Positions 45,695-54,698 are shown, counted from the first letter of the stretch. The stretch is DNA of 64,000 bases from Halomonas halodenitrificans DSM 735 (GCF_000620045.1 NZ_JHVH01000014.1:44393-108392), one strand, 5' to 3'. Notes: generated from the letters alone by a model not told the origin. Translations and numbers: made by a program.

Positions 45695-46164
45695 GGACAG
45701 TACTTGATCCGGCGGTACACCACGGCGAGCTTCCTTCCCCCCAGAATCATGCCAAGGCTCGCCACCACGACGATCAGGTCACCATACGCCACGCCACCCG
45801 ACGTGGCGTACATGCCGACCAGGGTCCCGGTATGGCGCACCAGGAGATAGACCCCGATCAGGAAAGTACCGGCGCGCACCAGATCATCGTCCCTGATGTG
45901 GGCGTCTACTTTGGCGCCGTCATTTCCATCGCCATCTCCATCGCCACCGCCATGCAACCGACTCGCCAGGCGGCCGGCGAAGCACCACAGCAGCAAGCCA
46001 CCCACGGCCGGCACGCCCACCGTTGCCAGAAGCACCGGCAGCAGCTCCCCGGACCAGAGCTCAGCGGCATTCGAGCCGAGCAGGGCTGGAAGAATAGCGA
46101 GCAGCGTCTTCAGAAAGAGATAGAGGCCCAGCAGGCGGATCAACAGAATGGAGAAGGGTTTCAT
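45691..46164 (-). CDS. Hypothetical membrane protein with Gly-Asp linker
   Basis: A 157-residue protein with hydrophobic segments at about 8-28, 43-64, 99-113 and 125-143, so probably three or four inner membrane spans. Between spans 2 and 3 lies a short Gly-Asp repeat (GGGDGDGDGNDG, about 72-83) encoded by repeated CATCGC-type hexamers, which may be an acidic loop. No family is recognised. It converges with the 140-residue hypothetical gene; the two stops overlap by four bases. Confidence 0.62.
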   Translation of the reverse strand: MKPFSILLIRLLGLYLFLKTLLAILPALLGSNAAELWSGELLPVLLATVGVPAVGGLLLWCFAGRLASRLHGGGDGDGDGNDGAKVDAHIRDDDLVRAGTFLIGVYLLVRHTGTLVGMYATSGGVAYGDLIVVVASLGMILGGRKLAVVYRRIKYCP

Positions 46165-46299
46165 TGGTATAGAGTCCTTTCTTGAAATCCAGGGGCGAGC
46201 CTATCGAAGATTACGGGGCCGGGCCATTAAGCCTCGCTTCGTCGGTGGCTCCTGGTATTTTCGCTCGATCAACCGAGACTTCCTTGAAGGCAAGGTCAT

Positions 46300-47298
46300 T
46301 CAAGCGTCTGCTGGGCTTGCCAACATGTTCATGATCAGCCGGACCATGGTCTCCTTGTTGGCGGGATCGGATTCGGCGATCAGCAGCGTCAGGGCCGCGA
46401 GGCCCACGTCGTTGACCACTACCTCGCCGTAGGCATCGAGCAGGCGATCGTTACGGTAGAGGAAGTCGACGAAGAGATAGGCTGCGCTGCGCTTGTTGCC
46501 ATCGGCGAAGGGATGGTTCTTGACGACGAAGTACAGGAGGTGTGCCGCCTTGGCCTCCACCGAGGGATAGGCCGGCTCACCGAAGACCGTCTGGTCGAGG
46601 TTGCCGAGCAGCGCCTCGAGGCCGTCGCCGCGCTCCCGGGCGAACAGCTCGGTGGCCTCGCCCTTGGCGATCAGCTCGGCCTTGAGCGAGCCAAGCGCCG
46701 CCCGGGCTTTCTCCAGCGTCGGCAGCCGGCCTCCGGCCTGGGCATGGGGCTCGGTCAAAAGGCCCTCGTCGTAGCGCTGCAGCAGCAGGAAGGTCTGGGC
46801 GTAGCGGGTGATGATATCTACCAGGCCACGGCCGCTGGCCGCATCCAGGGCCGGGCTGCCGGCCGTCTTGCGCACCAGGGCCATGGCAGCCTCAAGCTCG
46901 CGGGCGTTCTCCTCGAAGCGCTGGCGATTCAGCGTCCAGCCCTGGGTAAGGTGCTCGCGCAGTACGCGCGTCGCCCACTGGCGAAAACGAGTCGCCTGAT
47001 GCGATTTCACCCGATAACCAACTGACAGGATGACATCCAGATTGTAGTGCTGAACCTGATAGGTCTTACCGTCTTCGGCAGTATGTGCAAAATTTGCACA
47101 TACTGCCCTCTCGTCCAGCTCACCTTCCTTGAAGATATTCCGGAGGTGCTTGGTAATCACCGAACGCTCGCGACCGAATAGCTCACGCATCTGCTCCTGA
47201 CGTAGCCAGACGGTGTCGTGCTGAGCATCCAGCCGCACCTCGACTGTCTGGTCAGCCTCCTGATAGATGACGATGGGCGCCTGACTCTCTGTGTTCAT
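46300..47298 (-). CDS. RhuM-Fic fusion protein (Doc-like Fic motif)
   Basis: A 332-residue protein. The N-terminal 120 residues resemble the RhuM virulence-protein domain, with a DNA-interacting helical part around QEQMRELFGRERSVITKHLRNIF (35-57) and YRVKSHQATRFRQWATRVL near 95-113. The C-terminal Fic/Doc domain shows HPFADGNKRSAA (262-273). The Lys in GNKR and the lack of a final Arg resemble Doc kinases more than AMPylating Fic enzymes. GGAGGAG 7 bases upstream supports the start. RhuM/Fic genes commonly sit between hsdS and hsdR of type I restriction loci; here only remnants of hsdM and hsdS remain upstream. No partner antitoxin is visible. Confidence 0.87.
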   Translation of the reverse strand: MNTESQAPIVIYQEADQTVEVRLDAQHDTVWLRQEQMRELFGRERSVITKHLRNIFKEGELDERAVCANFAHTAEDGKTYQVQHYNLDVILSVGYRVKSHQATRFRQWATRVLREHLTQGWTLNRQRFEENARELEAAMALVRKTAGSPALDAASGRGLVDIITRYAQTFLLLQRYDEGLLTEPHAQAGGRLPTLEKARAALGSLKAELIAKGEATELFARERGDGLEALLGNLDQTVFGEPAYPSVEAKAAHLLYFVVKNHPFADGNKRSAAYLFVDFLYRNDRLLDAYGEVVVNDVGLAALTLLIAESDPANKETMVRLIMNMLASPADA

Positions 47299-47303
47299 TC
47301 CGT

Positions 47304-47482
47304 CGTCTCCTCCCCCGTTGTCTCGGTTTTTCGGCCGTTAATTCGCTGGCGAAAGCCTTCTGCAACGAGGATTGCTTCGGCTCGGCGAGGGCGTAGAGTG
47401 TCTGTTGAGAGACGACCTCAAGACGCTACGTTTCCTTCCAGGTCACATTAAGCTTGCAAGCAACGTCGGCCTGCTCACTCAC
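47304..47482 (-). pseudogene. hsdS remnant: type I restriction specificity subunit, internally deleted
   Basis: A GTG at 47482 follows AAGGAG and opens MSEQADVACKLNVTWKET, a plausible HsdS start (TWKET is common before the first TRD). It stops at 47426. In the same frame immediately downstream, RLEVVSQQTLYALAEPKQ then SSLQKAFASELTAEKP match the C-terminal coiled coil and KQSLLQKAFSGEL ending of HsdS proteins. All central target-recognition sequence, about 350 residues, is missing. The open C-terminal frame continues to a TGA at 47252, over the start of the RhuM-Fic gene. The reading as a deleted hsdS is inference from short motifs. Confidence 0.55.
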
Positions 47483-47538
47483 AGATTTCTCCTTTATAAG
47501 GCTTAGCCTTCTTTTTCTGATCATGAAAGCCACCATGC

Positions 47539-47604
47539 TCATGGAAAGAGCCTCGTGTCGATACACAAGATATCGCGGATGTTCTTTAAGGTCTTCTCGA
47601 ACAT
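47539..47604 (-). pseudogene. hsdM 5' remnant: type I methyltransferase subunit, start only
   Basis: The 21-residue frame MFEKTLKNIRDILCIDTRL (plus FP) begins at 47604 and resembles the conserved N-terminus of a group of HsdM methyltransferases, MFEQTFKNIDDIL, as I recall it. It is cut off by a stop at 47539. It sits directly upstream of the hsdS remnant on the same strand and in the normal hsdM-hsdS order. An overlapping frame at 47426-47662 gives a 78-residue product of no known family. The assignment rests on a short match. Confidence 0.4.
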
Positions 47605-47657
47605 GGAAAGGTCCCAGTTCCTTGCGATAAATAACCATTGGACGTCTCTCCCATAAC

Positions 47658-47691
47658 GCCACAAGCCCGGCACACTGGCCGGGCTTGTGGC
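47658..47691 (-). terminator. Hairpin after the ene-reductase gene
   Basis: A 14-bp perfect stem (47658-47671 and 47678-47691, GCCACAAGCCCGGC) with a 6-nt loop lies 22 bases after the minus-strand stop at 47714. On that strand it is followed by GTTATGGG, so it fits a terminator for the reductase gene. Confidence 0.75.
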
Positions 47692-47713
47692 ATTCATGGG
47701 GCCTGGGTCGATA

Positions 47714-48832
47714 TCAGCCGAGGCGGTCGTGGCCGTTATCGAGGAAGGGGTAGTCAGTGTAGCCCGTCTCGTCGCCGCCGTAGAAGGTGCCGTGGTCGGG
47801 CTCGTTGAGCGCCGCGCCGAGGCGGAAGCGCTCGGGCAGGTCGGGGTTGGCGATAAAGGGCCGGCCGAAGGCGATGGCATCGGCGCTGTTCTCGTCGAGC
47901 CGCGCCTGAGCGCTCTCGGCGTTGAAGTTACCGCAGTAGATCAACCCGCCAGTGAAGTGCTCGCGCATCTGCTCGCGGAAGCCATCGGGGAAGGTGATGT
48001 CGCCGCCCGCCCAGTTGGGCTCGTTGAAGTGGAGGTAGGCCAGGCCGCGGCGATTGAGCTCGTCGGCCAGGTAGAGGGCCATCGCCTCGGGCTCTTCATC
48101 GGTAAGGCCGAACAACTCGATGAAGGGTGTCAGGCGGACGCCCACCCGATCGGGGCCGACCACCTCGGCCACGGCGTCGATCACCTCCAGTGGGAAGCGC
48201 GCGCGGTTCTCGATGGAGCCGCCGTAGCGGTCGGTACGCTGGTTGGTGCCGGTGGCCAGAAACTGGTTGAGCAGGTAGGCGTTGGCGGCATGGACCTCGA
48301 CCATATCGAAGCCGGCCCGCCTGGCACGCACCGCGGCCTGGCGGTAGTCCTCGACGATGCCCGGGATCTCGTCGGTCTCCAGCGCCCGCGGGGTACTGGT
48401 GGGATGCTGGCCGGCGCTGCCGTCCTCGAACTCGACGAAGCACTTGGCGCCTTCACCCTTCAGGGCACTGGGGGCCACGGGGGGCTGACCGTCGGGCTGC
48501 ACCAGCTCGTGGGAGACCCGGCCCACGTGCCAGAGCTGCAGGGCGATGTTACCACCCTTGGCGTGTACGGCCTCGACCACGCCTTTCCAGCCCGCCTCCT
48601 GGGCGTCGGTCCAGATTCCCGGCGTGTAGACATAGCCCCGGGCGGTGGGCGAGATATTGGTGGCTTCGGTGATGATCAGCCCGGCGCCGGCGCGCTGCCC
48701 GTAGTAGGCCTGCTGTAGCTTGCCGGGCACGCTGTCCGGTGTGCGGGCACGCGTCAGCGGCGCCATGACCACGCGATTGGGCAGGGTCAGGCTACCAAGG
48801 GTTACCGGGGTGAAGAGTGATGTATCGGGCAT
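47714..48832 (-). CDS. Old Yellow Enzyme-type alkene reductase
   Basis: A 372-residue FMN-dependent ene reductase of the NemA/OYE family. The N-terminal RVVMAPLTRAR (about 22-32), LQLWHVGRVSH near 100-110 and HAANAYLLNQFL near 180-191 are the family signatures, and the C-terminal AIAFGRPFIANPDLPER is typical. It reduces activated C=C bonds, nitro compounds or nitrate esters with NAD(P)H. AGGAGG is only 1 base before the ATG at 48838 but 7 bases before the ATG at 48832, so I chose 48832. It is divergent from argE. Confidence 0.93.
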   Translation of the reverse strand: MPDTSLFTPVTLGSLTLPNRVVMAPLTRARTPDSVPGKLQQAYYGQRAGAGLIITEATNISPTARGYVYTPGIWTDAQEAGWKGVVEAVHAKGGNIALQLWHVGRVSHELVQPDGQPPVAPSALKGEGAKCFVEFEDGSAGQHPTSTPRALETDEIPGIVEDYRQAAVRARRAGFDMVEVHAANAYLLNQFLATGTNQRTDRYGGSIENRARFPLEVIDAVAEVVGPDRVGVRLTPFIELFGLTDEEPEAMALYLADELNRRGLAYLHFNEPNWAGGDITFPDGFREQMREHFTGGLIYCGNFNAESAQARLDENSADAIAFGRPFIANPDLPERFRLGAALNEPDHGTFYGGDETGYTDYPFLDNGHDRLG

Positions 48833-49066
48833 CGACATGCCTCCTGATCGAGTGACTGCATGATAAGAAATCAATGGCCCATATAATAAGCCTGTTAACG
48901 ATACTTGTCATAAGCGTGTAACCATCGACCGGATAGCAGGAAGCTATCACACCAGTTCCCTGCTCCATCTTCGACCCGACCTGACCTTCGACCCACCCTG
49001 GGGGCATGGTAATCTGCCCTTTCTGGAGGATTTCCCCTCACTTACCCTTAGGTCCTGGAGTGCGCC

Positions 49067-50221
49067 ATGACTGCCGCCGAGATGCTCGACCGCCTGGTGG
49101 GCTTCCCTACCGTGTCACGGGAATCCAACCTCGACCTGATCGATTTCGTCGAGTCGCTGCTCGACGCGCACGACGTCCCCCACTGGCGGGTGGAAAGCGA
49201 CGACGGAAGAAAGGCCAATCTGCTGGCGCGTATCGGCCCGAACGTGGCCGGTGGCGTGGTGCTTTCCGGCCACACCGACGTGGTGCCGGTGGAGGGCCAG
49301 CCCTGGTCCACCGACCCCTTTACGCTGACCGACAAGGGCGATGGCCGGCTCTATGCCCGGGGTACCTGCGACATGAAGGGGTTTATCGCCTGCGCGCTCA
49401 GCGAGGTGCCGCGCTGGGTGAGCCTGAACCTGGAGAAGCCGATCTGGCTGGCGTTCTCCTACGACGAGGAGGTGGGCTGCATCGGCGCGCCGCGCATGAT
49501 CGAGAGGCTGATGGCCGAGCATCCACGGCCCGCGGCGGTGATCGTCGGCGAACCGACGCTGATGCAGCCGGTAGTCGCCCACAAGGGCGCCACCAACCTG
49601 CGCACCACGGTGACCGGCCGCGCCAGCCACTCCAGCCAGGTCAACCAGGGCGTATCGGCGATTCATATGGCGGCGCGCCTGGTGACCTTTATCGAGGACG
49701 TGATGGCCGACCTCAAGGCCGAGGGGCGCGTGGACGAAGCCTTCAACGTGGTCCACTCGAGCCTGCATGTGGGCAAGATCAGTGGCGGCACCGCGATCAA
49801 CATCATGGCCCGGGAGTGTACCTTCGACTGGGAGATCCGCCATCTGCCATCGGACCGCTTCGAGGCACTGGTCGCGCGCATCAACGCCTATACCACCGAG
49901 CTCGAAGGCGACATGCAACGGCGCGCGCCGGAAACCTCCATCGTGACCGAAACACTCAACGAAACGGTGCCGGCCCTGGCCGATGACAACAACGCCGAGG
50001 TGCTGACCCTGTGCCATGCACTGCTCGGCGAGCGCCCCGCCGGTGCGGTGGCCTACGCGACCGAGGCGGGTCAGTTCCAGCGCCACGGGTTGCCCACGGT
50101 AATCTGTGGCCCCGGCAGCATCGCCCAGGCCCATCAGCCCGACGAATACATCGAACATGACCAGCTCCAGGCGGGGACGCGTTTCATGGCGGCACTGGGC
50201 GCACGCCTGCAACAAAAGTAG
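49067..50221 (+). CDS. argE: Acetylornithine deacetylase
   Basis: A 384-residue M20-family zinc peptidase that releases ornithine from N-acetylornithine in arginine biosynthesis. Metal-binding and catalytic segments are SGHTDVVPVEGQPW (about 67-80), GRLYARGTCDMKGF (97-110) and SYDEEVGCIGA near 133-143, and the C-terminal metal His lies in CGPGSIAQAHQPDEY near 353. Length is normal. GGAGTGCGCC precedes the ATG. It does not adjoin other arginine genes here. DapE-like relatives exist, but the RGTCDMKG motif and the overall sequence favour ArgE. Confidence 0.9.
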   Translation: MTAAEMLDRLVGFPTVSRESNLDLIDFVESLLDAHDVPHWRVESDDGRKANLLARIGPNVAGGVVLSGHTDVVPVEGQPWSTDPFTLTDKGDGRLYARGTCDMKGFIACALSEVPRWVSLNLEKPIWLAFSYDEEVGCIGAPRMIERLMAEHPRPAAVIVGEPTLMQPVVAHKGATNLRTTVTGRASHSSQVNQGVSAIHMAARLVTFIEDVMADLKAEGRVDEAFNVVHSSLHVGKISGGTAINIMARECTFDWEIRHLPSDRFEALVARINAYTTELEGDMQRRAPETSIVTETLNETVPALADDNNAEVLTLCHALLGERPAGAVAYATEAGQFQRHGLPTVICGPGSIAQAHQPDEYIEHDQLQAGTRFMAALGARLQQK

Positions 50222-50273
50222 AATGGCAGCTAGCCTGTGACCACATGCTCACGCCTATACATCAGGAAACGCC

Positions 50274-51008
50274 ATGCCCCGAGGAAACGCCACGCCCCGC
50301 CTGCTGATCGTCAAGACCGGTGATGCCTTCCCGGAGGTGGTCGAACACCATGGTGATTTCGAGGCACTGTTCCAGGAGGCACTCGCCCGGGATGGCTTCG
50401 AGGCCGAGGTATTCGACGCCCGCCACGAGCCGTTGCCGGACCTGAACCGCATCGATGGCCTCTATATTACCGGCTCCCACGCCATGGTCAGCGATGCCGA
50501 ACCCTGGAGCGAGGCGCTCAAGCCGTGGCTGGTCACCGCCCGGGAACGCAACCTGGCGATGCTTGGCGTCTGCTATGGACACCAGTTGATGGCCGCCGCC
50601 TTCGGCGGGGTAAGCGACTACCATCCGGCGGGACGCGAGTCCGGTACCCACGAGGTAACGCTGACCGAGTCCGGCCACGAGGATCCGCTGCTGGGCACGC
50701 TGCCGACACACTTTCCCGCTCAGCTGACCCACGCCCAATCGGTGCTCAAGGCACCCAGCGGCTCGGTCGTGCTGGCGCGTAATGCCCACGACGCCCATCA
50801 GGCACTGCGCTACGGCCCCCGCCAATGGAGCGTACAGTTCCACCCCGAGTTCACCCCGGACACGATGCGTGCCTACCTGGCGCGCCAGGTCGACAAGCTC
50901 CGCGACCAGGGCCAGGACGCCAACCGCCTGATGCGCCGCGTCGCCCCCACACCGGAGGCGAGCTCACTGCTGGCGCGCTTCGCCCAGGCAGTGGCGACGC
51001 CCTCTTGA
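50274..51008 (+). CDS. Class I glutamine amidotransferase domain protein
   Basis: A 244-residue stand-alone GATase1. Nucleophile Cys lies in MLGVCYGHQLMA near residue 99, and His/Glu in VQFHPEFTPD near 187-189. The relatives I recall are the YfeJ/GMP-synthase-like 'glutamine amidotransferase' proteins that hydrolyse glutamine or a glutamyl compound without a known synthetase partner. It lies 52 bases after argE, but the ATG at 50274 has its own AGGAAAC; the partner enzyme is not obvious. The stop is 3 bases from the convergent transporter gene. Confidence 0.88.
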   Translation: MPRGNATPRLLIVKTGDAFPEVVEHHGDFEALFQEALARDGFEAEVFDARHEPLPDLNRIDGLYITGSHAMVSDAEPWSEALKPWLVTARERNLAMLGVCYGHQLMAAAFGGVSDYHPAGRESGTHEVTLTESGHEDPLLGTLPTHFPAQLTHAQSVLKAPSGSVVLARNAHDAHQALRYGPRQWSVQFHPEFTPDTMRAYLARQVDKLRDQGQDANRLMRRVAPTPEASSLLARFAQAVATPS

Positions 51009-51011
51009 GGG

Positions 51012-51995
51012 TCAGTGACGCTCCCCCACCGGCGGGGCCGCATCACCGCGCTCGATGCTCTCTTCTGCCGCTTCGTCACGCAGGCGCCGGGCGTCAGGGG
51101 CACCCTCGGCGGCCTTGCGGCGCTGACGGTGGAGATCACGCAACGAACTTATCAGCATGGCCGCGACGATCATGCCGCCGCCCACGAAGGCCAGCAGTGC
51201 CGGCACCTCGCCGACCCACCACCACACCAGCAGGGTGCCCACCAGGGTCTCGAGCAGCATCACCAGACTGACCTCGGCGCCGGGCAAATAGCGGGCCCCG
51301 GTCTGGATCAGGAAGTAGGCCAATGGCAACAGCAGCCCCATCATTATCAGGCGCTGCATATTATCGGCATCCGGTAGCTGGGCGCCGCCCATCAATGCCG
51401 CGGGCAACAGCATCGCCAGGCAGCCCAGCGGCAGCACCACGGTCGTATCCAGGCCCCGCTTGCCGGTACCCGGCCGCGAGCTGGCCACGCTGGTATTAAC
51501 CGCGATGGAGACCGGTATGATCAACGCCACCCCCAGTCCCAGCAGGCTGCCCTGCCCCACCTCGCCGGCGGCCATCAGGCAGGCCCCGGCAATGCATACC
51601 ACGATGACCACCCAGGTCTGGCGGCGCAGCCGCTGGCCGAAGAACAGCATGCCGATCAGCCCGGCCACCAATGGCGCCAGGTTGAGCATGACCAGCACAT
51701 TGCCCGCCGAGGTCAAGCGTGTGGCCCCCACGAAGGCCCAGGCGCTGGCGGCGAAGGCCAGGGGGCACCACAGCGCCGCCGGCCCGCAGGCGCGAACCGC
51801 ACCCACCAGGCGTTCGCGATAGCGCGCGGCGGCGATCAGCAACAGCACCAGGCCCAGCAACAGGCCGCGCCAGAACATGAAGGTGGCCACGTCCACCGTG
51901 GTGTCCTTGACCAGTAGCGCATCCGGCGAGAGCAACAGCACGCCGGTCATGGTGATCAGATAGCCGCGCAGGCGAAATGGCAGCCGCTTCCACAT
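51012..51995 (-). CDS. EamA/DMT-family transporter
   Basis: A 327-residue ten-span drug/metabolite transporter with an EamA-type repeat. Spans run from about 14 to 285, and a basic then acidic soluble tail of about 40 residues follows. The loop ERLVGAVRACGPAALW and FFGQRLRRQTW near 115 are typical between spans. The start at 51995 (MWKRLP) follows GGGAGG by 7 bases; a longer frame to 52016 is less likely. It is unrelated in sequence to the DMT protein at 7878-8789 beyond the family. Substrate is unknown. Confidence 0.85.
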   Translation of the reverse strand: MWKRLPFRLRGYLITMTGVLLLSPDALLVKDTTVDVATFMFWRGLLLGLVLLLIAAARYRERLVGAVRACGPAALWCPLAFAASAWAFVGATRLTSAGNVLVMLNLAPLVAGLIGMLFFGQRLRRQTWVVIVVCIAGACLMAAGEVGQGSLLGLGVALIIPVSIAVNTSVASSRPGTGKRGLDTTVVLPLGCLAMLLPAALMGGAQLPDADNMQRLIMMGLLLPLAYFLIQTGARYLPGAEVSLVMLLETLVGTLLVWWWVGEVPALLAFVGGGMIVAAMLISSLRDLHRQRRKAAEGAPDARRLRDEAAEESIERGDAAPPVGERH

Positions 51996-52040
51996 GGTGC
52001 ATCCTCCCGATGCCAAGACTTGCCGGGCTCAATAACGAGA

Positions 52041-52067
52041 ACAGGCCGAAGCTGGGCTCCGGCCTGT
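52041..52067 (-). terminator. Hairpin after deaD
   Basis: ACAGGCCG (52041-52048) and CGGCCTGT (52060-52067) form an 8-bp stem with an 11-nt loop in the 113-bp gap between deaD and the DMT gene. A second stem, TGCCGCC/GGCGGCA (52081-52087 with 52093-52099), lies even closer to the deaD stop. Neither has a long T run; together they likely end deaD transcription. Confidence 0.5.
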
Positions 52068-52108
52068 CGTGAGACTGGGGTGCCGCCCGTCAGGCGGCAA
52101 CCGAAGCC

Positions 52109-53815
52109 TTAAGCGCGCGACTGGCGACGAATCGGCGCATCGCCATCGTCATTGCGACGGCGCGGGGCACGCTCGGGCGCCCCATTGTCCTCGCTGATTT
52201 CCAGCGGACGACCGGCGACGCGGGCGCGTGCCATCTTGGTCAGGATGCTGGCCGGCAGCGAGCTGGGCAGCTCGACCACGGAGAAGGCGTTGCGGATATC
52301 GATGCGGCCGATACGCGCGCCCTCGATGCCGCCTTCATTGGCCAGGGCGCCAACCAGCTGACCCGGCTTGACGCCGTCCTTGTGACCCACGGCCACACGG
52401 TAACGGGTCATGCCTTCGCGCGGCCCACGATCACGCGGTCCACCCTGGCGGCCGGGCTTGGCGTCACGCGGAGCACGCTCCTTGCGTGGCGCCTGCAGGC
52501 GTCCGATGGGCGCCTCGTCGGCACGGGCCAGACGAGCGAAGGCACAGGCCAGCTCGACGGCGTCGTAGCCCTCGGCGACCAGGCGCTCGACCAGCGCCTG
52601 CTGCTCCTCGGCACCGGCGGTCAGGGCGGCGATGACCTTCTGGTGGAAGGCCTCGTCGCGATGACCGCGGATAGCCGCCTCATCCGGCACCGCCATCTCG
52701 CTCATCTTCTGACCGGTGGCCTGCTCGATCCAGCCCGCCTTGCGGCCTTCGCGGAAGCCGACAAAGGTGATGGAGGTGCCGTTACGCCCAGCGCGGCCGG
52801 TACGCCCGATGCGGTGGGTGTAGGCCTCGGAATCCTGGGGCAGGTCGTAGTTGAAGACGTGAGTGATACGCGGCACGTCGAGGCCACGGGCGGCCACGTC
52901 GGTGGCGATCAGCACGTCGACCTTGCCGCGCTTGAGGCGCTGAATGGTGCGCTCGCGCAGGCTCTGATCCAGATCACCGGAGAGGCTGGCGACGTTGAGG
53001 CCACGGGCGGTGAGCTGCTCGGTCAGGGTGGTACAGGCGGCACGGGTACGCACGAAGACGATCGCGCCATCGACCGGCTCCACCTCGAGGATGCGTGACA
53101 ACGCCTCCAGCTTGGCGCCGCCATCGACGCGTACCAGACGCTGCTCGATATTCTCGCCGGTGGTGGTGCGCGACTCGATGGCCACCTTCACGGGGTCAAC
53201 CAGGTAGCGATTGACGATGCGCTCGATCTCGGCAGGCAGCGTCGCGGAGAAGAAGACCCGCTGTGCTTCCTTGGGCGTGTCGGCCACCACGCGCTTGACG
53301 TCATCGATGAAGCCCATGCGCAGCATCTCGTCGGCTTCGTCCAGCACCAGGGCGGAGAGACCGTCGAGCTTGAGGCTGCCGCGATCCAGGTGATCGATGA
53401 TCCGACCCGGTGTGCCGACAACGACCTGGGCGCCACGCCGCAGTGCACCCAGCTGCTCACGATACTCCTGGCCGCCGCACAGGGTAGCCACTTCCAGCCC
53501 CTTGAGGTTTTGACCATAGCGGCTGAAGGAAACGGCAACCTGCTGTGCCAGCTCGCGAGTCGGCGCCATGACCAGCACCTGAGGCTCGCGGCGGCTCAGA
53601 TCGAGACGCGAGAGCAGCGGCAGAGCAAAGGCGGCGGTCTTGCCGGTGCCGGTCTGGGCCTGGCCCAGCATGTCGCGTCCTTCCAGCAGCGCAGGAATGG
53701 TCTCGGCCTGAATCGGCGAGGGGGTCTGGTAGCCCAGAGACTCGACGGCAGAGAGAACGGCAGGCAGCAGGGCAAGATCACCGAAGCTCGGCGAGGCGAC
53801 AGAAGAAGAGGTCAT
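52109..53815 (-). CDS. deaD: DEAD-box RNA helicase DeaD/CsdA
   Basis: A 568-residue cold-shock/ribosome-assembly RNA helicase. Motifs: Q-motif region GYQTPSPIQ (28-36), Walker A AQTGTGKTA (53-61), PTRELAQQ (86-93), TPGRII, DEAD box in LVLDEADEML (157-166), SATLP (188-192), ARGLD and HRIGRTGRAGR (335-345). After the helicase core the DbpA-type RNA-binding domain runs from about 470 to 545 (RYRVAVGHKDGVKPGQLVG), then an Arg-rich tail. It is read from 53815, preceded by AAGGTGTGATTA. A long leader upstream is expected for this gene. Confidence 0.95.
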   Translation of the reverse strand: MTSSSVASPSFGDLALLPAVLSAVESLGYQTPSPIQAETIPALLEGRDMLGQAQTGTGKTAAFALPLLSRLDLSRREPQVLVMAPTRELAQQVAVSFSRYGQNLKGLEVATLCGGQEYREQLGALRRGAQVVVGTPGRIIDHLDRGSLKLDGLSALVLDEADEMLRMGFIDDVKRVVADTPKEAQRVFFSATLPAEIERIVNRYLVDPVKVAIESRTTTGENIEQRLVRVDGGAKLEALSRILEVEPVDGAIVFVRTRAACTTLTEQLTARGLNVASLSGDLDQSLRERTIQRLKRGKVDVLIATDVAARGLDVPRITHVFNYDLPQDSEAYTHRIGRTGRAGRNGTSITFVGFREGRKAGWIEQATGQKMSEMAVPDEAAIRGHRDEAFHQKVIAALTAGAEEQQALVERLVAEGYDAVELACAFARLARADEAPIGRLQAPRKERAPRDAKPGRQGGPRDRGPREGMTRYRVAVGHKDGVKPGQLVGALANEGGIEGARIGRIDIRNAFSVVELPSSLPASILTKMARARVAGRPLEISEDNGAPERAPRRRNDDGDAPIRRQSRA

Positions 53816-54248
53816 TAATCACACCTTGGTAAGCCGGTATCACCGGCGTAAATTCATTGGCGTCCCTGACGCGAGCAAAAGCGGTCAGGCGCGCTGCGGC
53901 CAATGGTGGCAAGCAGCACGGGACATCGGAGTCGGGGACGCCGGTCGCACCTAGCATCGGGTCCACGCCATCGGCGATGGCAGTGAACCCCCGTGGCGAC
54001 CGTTTGCGCCGATCTCGCCCAGAATGGCGGGATCTCGGTTGGCGCTCCATCTACACACTTCGAACGCTGGCGGCAATCAGCAGTGACGCTGGGCCTGGCG
54101 TTGCGGCGCCCACGGCCTGAAAGGCGGTGGCGTCGTACATGATGGTGGGGTCAGCACATGCGAGGAAGGCGCATGCTACCATCGTCGACATGACCTGGCC
54201 AGCCTTTTCGGCTGCCGTCTCATATTGCCGCTGAATCGAGGAGATGAC
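53816..54248. promoter_or_regulatory. Long divergent leader region of deaD
   Basis: No convincing gene fills this 433-bp gap between divergent deaD and the YaiI-type gene. The minus-strand side would give deaD a leader of up to several hundred bases, as is known for cold-regulated deaD in enterobacteria. I see short complementary stretches but no exact long hairpin. The plus-strand gene needs only the final part, where GAGGAGATGAC forms its ribosome site. Confidence 0.4.
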
Positions 54249-54698
54249 ATGCCCAGCCTGTGGGTCGATGCCGATGCCTGCCCCAGGGTGGCCCGCGAGA
54301 TTATCGTGCGCGCCGCCGAACGCACCGCCACGCCGACCTGGTTCGTGGCCAACCACACGGTCCCCCTGCCCCGCTCACGAACCGTCAAGTCACTCGCCGT
54401 CAGCCATGGTTTCGATGCCGCCGACGACGAGATCATCGAGCGCCTGGCGGCCGGTGACCTGGTCATCACCTCGGACCTGCCGCTGGCCATGACGGCCATC
54501 GAGCGCGGCGCCAGGGTCATGACCACACGCGGCGAGGCGCTCGACGCCAACAACATCCGCGCCCGGGTGCAAATGAGAGACTTCATGGAAACCCTGCGCG
54601 CCAGCGGCGAGCACACCGGCGGCCCCAAGGGATACTCCGATGCCGACCGCCGGGAGTTTGCCAATGCCCTGGATCGCTGGCTGGCGAAGCAGCGTTAA
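54249..54698 (+). CDS. YaiI/YqxD family protein (DUF188)
   Basis: A 149-residue PIN-like domain protein of the YaiI/YqxD family. The N-terminal SLWVDADACPRVAREIIVRA (about 3-22) with its Asp-Ala-Asp-Ala-Cys-Pro motif, the central DLVITSDLPLA (about 78-88) and the C-terminal GGPKGYSDADRREFANALD are family hallmarks. An RNA-related nuclease role is suspected but not proven. AGGAGATGAC just upstream supports the ATG at 54249 over 54225. It converges with hslR. Confidence 0.87.
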   Translation: MPSLWVDADACPRVAREIIVRAAERTATPTWFVANHTVPLPRSRTVKSLAVSHGFDAADDEIIERLAAGDLVITSDLPLAMTAIERGARVMTTRGEALDANNIRARVQMRDFMETLRASGEHTGGPKGYSDADRREFANALDRWLAKQR

